Source of the DNA: Ampelocalamus luodianensis
Lineage: Eukaryota > Streptophyta > Magnoliopsida > Poales > Poaceae
DNA length: 64,000 bases
Assembly (NCBI GenBank): GCA_036346255.1
Contig: CM070640.1
Coordinates: forward strand, 36,885,238-36,949,237
Direction of reading: 5' to 3'
The notes under the pieces are model-generated. The model had not been told where the DNA came from and did no database searches. It saw nothing but the letters and a program-made list of their open reading frames with translations. The position numbers and the translations under genes were made by a program. This document shows positions 59,880-64,000 of the stretch, in pieces (the stretch's first letter is position 1; every line of letters starts with the position of its first letter).

Positions 59880-60247
59880 GGTTCAGGCCTATAAGGGGAG
59901 GTCCTGGACAGGAGGTCCAAAACACTAAGAGGAGGTCCTAAACAGGAGGCCCAAAACACTAAGAGGAGGTCCTGGACAGGAGGTTCAAAACACTAAGCGG
60001 AGGTCCTGACGGTTAGATCTCAAAAAAGGAGGTCCAACGGTCAAGATCAGAAGGCAAGGGGAGGTCCTGACGGTTAGATCTCCAAAAGGGGAGGTCCTAC
60101 GGTCAAGATCAAAAGCAAGGGGAGGTCCTACGGTCAAGATCTCCAAAAGGGGAGGTCCTACGATCAAGATCAAAAGCAAGGGGAGGTCCTGACGGTTAGA
60201 TCTCCAAAAGGGGAGGTCCTACGGTCAAGATCAAAAGCAAGGGGAGG
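59880..60247. repeat. GGAGGTCC tandem array within LTR F
   Basis: Regular units of about 60 bp combine GGAGGTCCTGACGGTTAGAT and GGAGGTCCTACGGTCAAGAT with CAAAAGCAAGGG. At least three units are near-identical (about 60060-60247). It is the same type of word as in LTR C2 (34020-34640). Confidence 0.8.
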
Positions 60248-61066
60248 TGGAGCGGAGGAACGGGGCCAGTTGGATTACAATCAAACGGGTCAAAACAAAT
60301 GGGTCGTTCGTGCTATCCGAAGCTGCAACTCGATCCCAGCCGTTCAACTGGATCGGGTGGTCCAAAAAGAAGGGGAACATTTGGAGGTCCGAACGTTCCA
60401 GCAAATCCGGAACGCTGATATGAAAATGGGCGGTTGAGAACAATAGGGACGTTCGGGCTTAACTGAACACGCCAACAAGATCAAACCGCCCAACACGAAT
60501 TGGGCGGTTCACAAGCGGTGAAAGCCAAGATCGAGTGGGAGGTTCGATTGGGCACGAAGGAGGTCAAAAAAGGAAAGTTCAAGGGAGGTCCAAGAGAGGG
60601 GGAAAGCAACCCAAATTTGAGTTTCAGATAACCAAGACATTTGAAACACGAACCCGAGCTGGAACCTTTAAAGGAGGTCCAAAGCAAAGAAGGTCTGAAC
60701 CTTTAAACCCAAACAAAGGGAGACCCAAAGGCTGAGAGGAGGTCCAGAATCAAAGGTAAAAGTAAATAGAGAGGGAAGTTTAAACCTTCAAAGGGATTCA
60801 AACCAGCAGAGAGGAGGTCTAGAGGAGCACAACTAAACCGAAGGCACTCAAGGCAACAAAGGAGAAAGAAATAAAGCCAGAACACTAAAGAGTTCAAAAG
60901 GACAAGAGCACCACCCGAAAAGGATTTGGTTAAAGTTTGGTTTAGGTCAAGTTAAGTCCCAGATTTCCAAAATATCCATTTAAACTTGAACAACTTAGCT
61001 AACCAAATGGTTCTCTTTTGGGTTTTGGAAACTGCAGGAACTTTAAGGCAAATGGGACGTTACAAT

Positions 61067-61069
<3 letters not shown>

Positions 61070-61101
<32 letters not shown>
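61070..61101 (+). repeat. (TC)n(AC)n microsatellite
   Basis: A CT run followed by an AC run starts right after LTR F; the target copy ATTCT leads into it. The element therefore inserted at the edge of a microsatellite. Confidence 0.9.
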
Positions 61102-61102
<1 letters not shown>

Positions 61103-62247
61103 TCTACTAATGTTGTTGAGCAGTGCTCTGGCTGAGCGAGGAATGGCGAGCGGAGGAGCGGAGGCTATGGACGGGCCACCGACGATGAGGCGATATTGGA
61201 ACGACTGTTCGGCGCCATCTGTGAGGATCCTGTGTCTCCCCAGCGCGGTGCCACGCGACGGCTGTGAGCAGCGTGGTGGCGAGCTCGCCGTTGTCAGAGC
61301 CGTCATGCTTCAGTTCGCTCGAGCTAGTGTAGAAGCACGTCTATGCTGGGCGTGGTGTCCACATTGGTGTCGGTGTCGTTCGTCGCATACCTGATGTTAC
61401 AGCAAGCCATTTAAGATGTTGGAATAGGTAATTTGGGATGTTGCATCTATTTGTTCTGATTGTTGCAACAATATTTTTTTGAAATGTTGCGTTTGGACTT
61501 TCTTGCAAATGTTGCTTGTGCTACTTTTAGATGTAGCCATAAAAATTTTGGAGTTGTTTTAGTGTTTTGCGATTGTTTCTAGGTATATCAAATGTTAGAA
61601 CCTAACAACTCTTTGAAATGTTTTTGACCTCTTCTTTGATATGTTGCGACCGGTGGAAAAAAATTGCATACGTTGTTCATTTTTGTTCAAGCGTATGATG
61701 GGAGATGTTGTGCCTCATTGAAAAATTTGTTGCTGGATTTGTTGTTCAAGTCTAATTTGCTGAAGCACAATGTTCCAGATCCAGTTTACGTATCACTTGT
61801 TATTACCACTGTGCTTCTATGGAGCCTCTCAGTTATAAATTGGCCGAGTTTTTTCAGATACCTGGCAAACTCTAACCCTGATAGGTATCGGTCAAGTTAT
61901 CACCACGAATTGCTAAACTAGCCAGCCGCTACTGTTGAAATGTTATTATTTCAATATCTATTTTTACACCTCTATTATCTCCTCAACCACACTTTCTTCT
62001 CCCTCTTCAACCCAAACACCAAGAATCCATGAAAATCGCTTTAAGCAGTGCAAACTTGTCACATCGAAATACGGTGCATCGATTATTAGACTTTTAGGAC
62101 GACTAATACAATTTTTACCGTAATACACAAACACATGTCAAATATTAGTAGAAATTGATAAATCATCTAACCGCCACCATTGATAACTTAAGATGCTACT
62201 TGATTTCAGTTAGGTCCTCCTGGGGAACGCAAAACTGTCACAGATTT
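61102..62247. other. Unassigned region
   Basis: A 94-codon frame at 61110-61394 has no recognisable domain and no support beyond its openness. The part from 61400 to 61700 repeats AAATGTTGC / TGTTGC words and looks like decayed transposon DNA. I call no gene. Confidence 0.4.
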
Positions 62248-63611
62248 TCTATACTAATATAAAAAGAGGAAGTTTTTCTTTGCTACATTCACTCTATGTT
62301 TGTATACACAAAACAACCCAAAGCCTTGGATCGTCTGCATCGAATGTCCCAGATTTGTTTCATAACCTGCCAGTAATTAATACCTACTAATCCTTCTAAA
62401 AACAATCACCTACTAGTCTCACTAATAATCGCATCACCATTAAGGATTTAAGGGGGCCGAGCCCTCTCCATCCATTTTTTATCTTGCAGTCCACATTAGT
62501 TTTACTATCATGATTTCCTTCGTCCCTTTAATTTTTCGTATTAATCATTTAATTGTCCTAGCCATACCATCAATCAGGTAGTTATCACTACTGTCGAGTA
62601 CACAAAGCTGTGCGCACATTCCAAATTTTCAATCGAGCACGTCTTCACTAACATCACCATACTCCCTCACCTCCTCCATAGTCCCCCCTTCGTCCCTATG
62701 CACCTCGCCCCTCGTTGTCGATCCCAATTTCTCGCCTGAGCCGCCTTTGTTATTCCAATCTGTGTCATCGTTGCCCCTTGTTGGCTATTGTTGTCATTGC
62801 TCGAGGTCTCCTTCGTCACTTGCGTCGTCTACCTCTCCTGAGGGTGAGAACCACGTGACCAGCACCCAACTATGATGAGAGACACAACGATACTGGTAAC
62901 CAATGATTTTATTTCCCTCTCATCATATATGTTTCTTTGCAACAGTAGTGGGATCAGGTCAGATCTGGTGGCAAGATCTCATCAGGGAGACGACCACCAA
63001 TGACAGGCCCCTTCTCAATTCATGGCTTCTTCTTCTCCTTAATCGGCAGTGGCACGGTGGTGGCGTCAACTGAAGGCAAGTGGGGCAGAAGCGGATGTTA
63101 AAATTGTTTTGTGTTAGCACAAACTTGAGATTAAAAAATATTATCGTGTTTACATGATTTGATATTGATTTAGCATGAAACATCATTAAGCTGAATATAA
63201 TACTTAGAAAAAAGTACATTTTACACCCCTGGACCCTTGCAAAAGTCCACCCTCAACTCTAAAACCAGACATTATTCATCATCTAACTATCCAAACTGTG
63301 CAAAAACACCCCCTTGTCAGGAAACCATAGTGGTTTTTGGCTAATCTGGCACACACAAATATTTTTTTTGTTGACGTGGCAGACTGAATACACAAAACAT
63401 AAAAAAAGGGGCCCACAAGTAAGCGTCTTCTACTTCTTCTTCTTCTACCTCCCTCTCCTCTTCTTCTCTCTCTATCCCCATCTCCCTTCATCCTCTCTCC
63501 ACAACCGGTCGGTGACCTCGGTAGCTGCCTCAGCCCCATCTTCCTCCTCCTCAGGGGCAGGGATCGGGGCGGGGGAGGCTACTTTGCTACCTCGCCCCGA
63601 TCACCGCTAGT
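62248..63611 (+). mobile_element. Candidate Helitron
   Basis: TCTATACTAATATAAAAAG at 62248 matches the typical 5' end of rice-type Helitrons. At the other end CTAG (about 63607-63610) is followed by T. It is preceded by a GC-rich inverted pair (GATCGGGGCG at about 63562 and CGCCCCGATC at about 63593). The loop is long, the gap to CTAG is short, and the base before the 5' end is T rather than A, so this is tentative. No Rep/helicase frame is visible. Confidence 0.35.
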
Positions 63612-63786
63612 TATCTCCCTGCCCGCCCCGTTAGGCCTGCCAGGGCAAGAGCCCCTTGACCCTGATCCCCACAGGGATCCACAGGGGCTACAAATTTGAA
63701 ATCTAGCAAGACCAAAAGTTCATGCAAGATTTGTAAAAGGTTGGAATCCTAAATAATCAACCATACATAAATACATTACTTCCTAG

Positions 63787-64000
63787 GAGGGTACTCCCGT
63801 GTGGTGGAGCACCTCGTCGCAGCACTCCCGCCCGACACTATCCGCCTTGGCCTCTGCCTCTGCCGTCTTGATTGGGGTGAAACCCTTGTGCGCCTCCAGT
63901 TCGCTGATGGAGCACCAATGCTTACTGCCAACCACGTTATCCTCACGGTCTCGCTGGGCGTCCTCAAGGCCAGCCTTGGCAAGGATGCCTCCACCGCAGG
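63787..64000 (+). pseudogene. Flavin amine oxidase (polyamine oxidase family) fragment, right-truncated
   Basis: After a TCCTAG acceptor-like site an open frame reads GYSRVVEHLVAALPPDTIRL and continues with a DWGETLVRLQFADGAP part. It then reads NHVILTVSLGVLKASLGK to the edge of the window. The (A/S)DHVIVTVSLGVLK-type motif is characteristic of plant polyamine oxidases and related FAD amine oxidases, which oxidise spermine and spermidine. The N-terminal FAD-binding GAGxSG motif is not found anywhere upstream in the window. Either this is an internal exon after a very long intron or, more likely, a gene fragment. It is open as far as seen, so it could be part of a live gene to the right. Confidence 0.6.

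Larger units (their letters stand above)
55660..61064 (-). mobile_element. Solo LTR F (gypsy-type, minus orientation) with nested copia LTR
   Basis: It starts TGTGGGGATCCC and ends GGGACGTTACA on the top strand (minus-strand LTR TGTAACGTCCC...GGGATCCCCACA). The target duplication ATTCT lies at 55655-55659 and 61065-61069. Without the copia LTR it is about 3.8 kb. It carries the CTATTCGAATAG box (56706-56717) followed by CTCTGCAGAGGTGCACAAC. A minus-strand TATA (GCCTATAAATAGCC, about 57877-57890) marks the likely LTR promoter. Apparent ORFs inside are spurious. No internal domain means a solo LTR. Confidence 0.8.

Overview
This is a nuclear plant window, almost certainly from a grass (Poaceae) and probably an Oryza-like genome. 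The genes are spliced with GT-AG introns and GC-rich first exons. The protein families are plant-specific (CRIB-type RopGAP, VIN3-like, SYP13-type syntaxin), and well over half of the window is transposon sequence. I cannot name the species.

Genes, left to right: (1) a CRIB-domain RopGAP, + strand, 4095-6670, 5 exons, 447 aa. (2) A VIN3-like PHD/FNIII/VID protein, - strand, 11655-7374, 4 exons, 699 aa, tail-to-tail with the RopGAP. (3) A plasma-membrane Qa-SNARE of the SYP13 type, + strand, 13112-16209, 13 exons, 305 aa. (4) An RPA43-like RNA polymerase I subunit, - strand, 55145-38309, 6 exons, 234 aa, whose fourth intron is 14.5 kb. (5) A fragment of a flavin amine oxidase (polyamine oxidase family) entering at 63787 and running off the right edge. 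Genes 1 to 4 keep an open frame across every junction I checked.

Transposons fill the rest. Between the syntaxin and the RPA43 gene lies a Russian-doll stack of LTR retrotransposon DNA (16388-37712). A short non-autonomous LTR element (A) sits in a duplicated scrap of the syntaxin 3' end. Inside A is a solo LTR (B, TSD GATAA). Inside B are two solo LTRs of one family in opposite orientation (C1, TSD GTTGT; C2, TSD TGTAC). Inside C1 is a truncated Ty3/gypsy element (D). Without these insertions the syntaxin and RPA43 genes would be convergent neighbours less than 1 kb apart.

Intron 4 of the RPA43-like gene holds a 13,971-bp Mutator-like element (38778-52748). It has long terminal inverted repeats and a perfect 9-bp target duplication (CAGGTGTAT). 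It carries a decayed MULE transposase, two plant-mobile-domain (PMD) genes and two zf-GRF genes in a near mirror-image layout, each gene with its own TATA-like box, plus a central GC-rich minisatellite. This is the most unusual object in the window.

To the right is another nested pair: a solo LTR (F, 55660-61064, TSD ATTCT) containing a Ty1/copia-like solo LTR. After that come a microsatellite, a possible Helitron and the amine-oxidase fragment. Smaller elements include a foldback MITE (2562-3439) and a hAT MITE that was tandemly duplicated with its flanks inside a VIN3-like intron.
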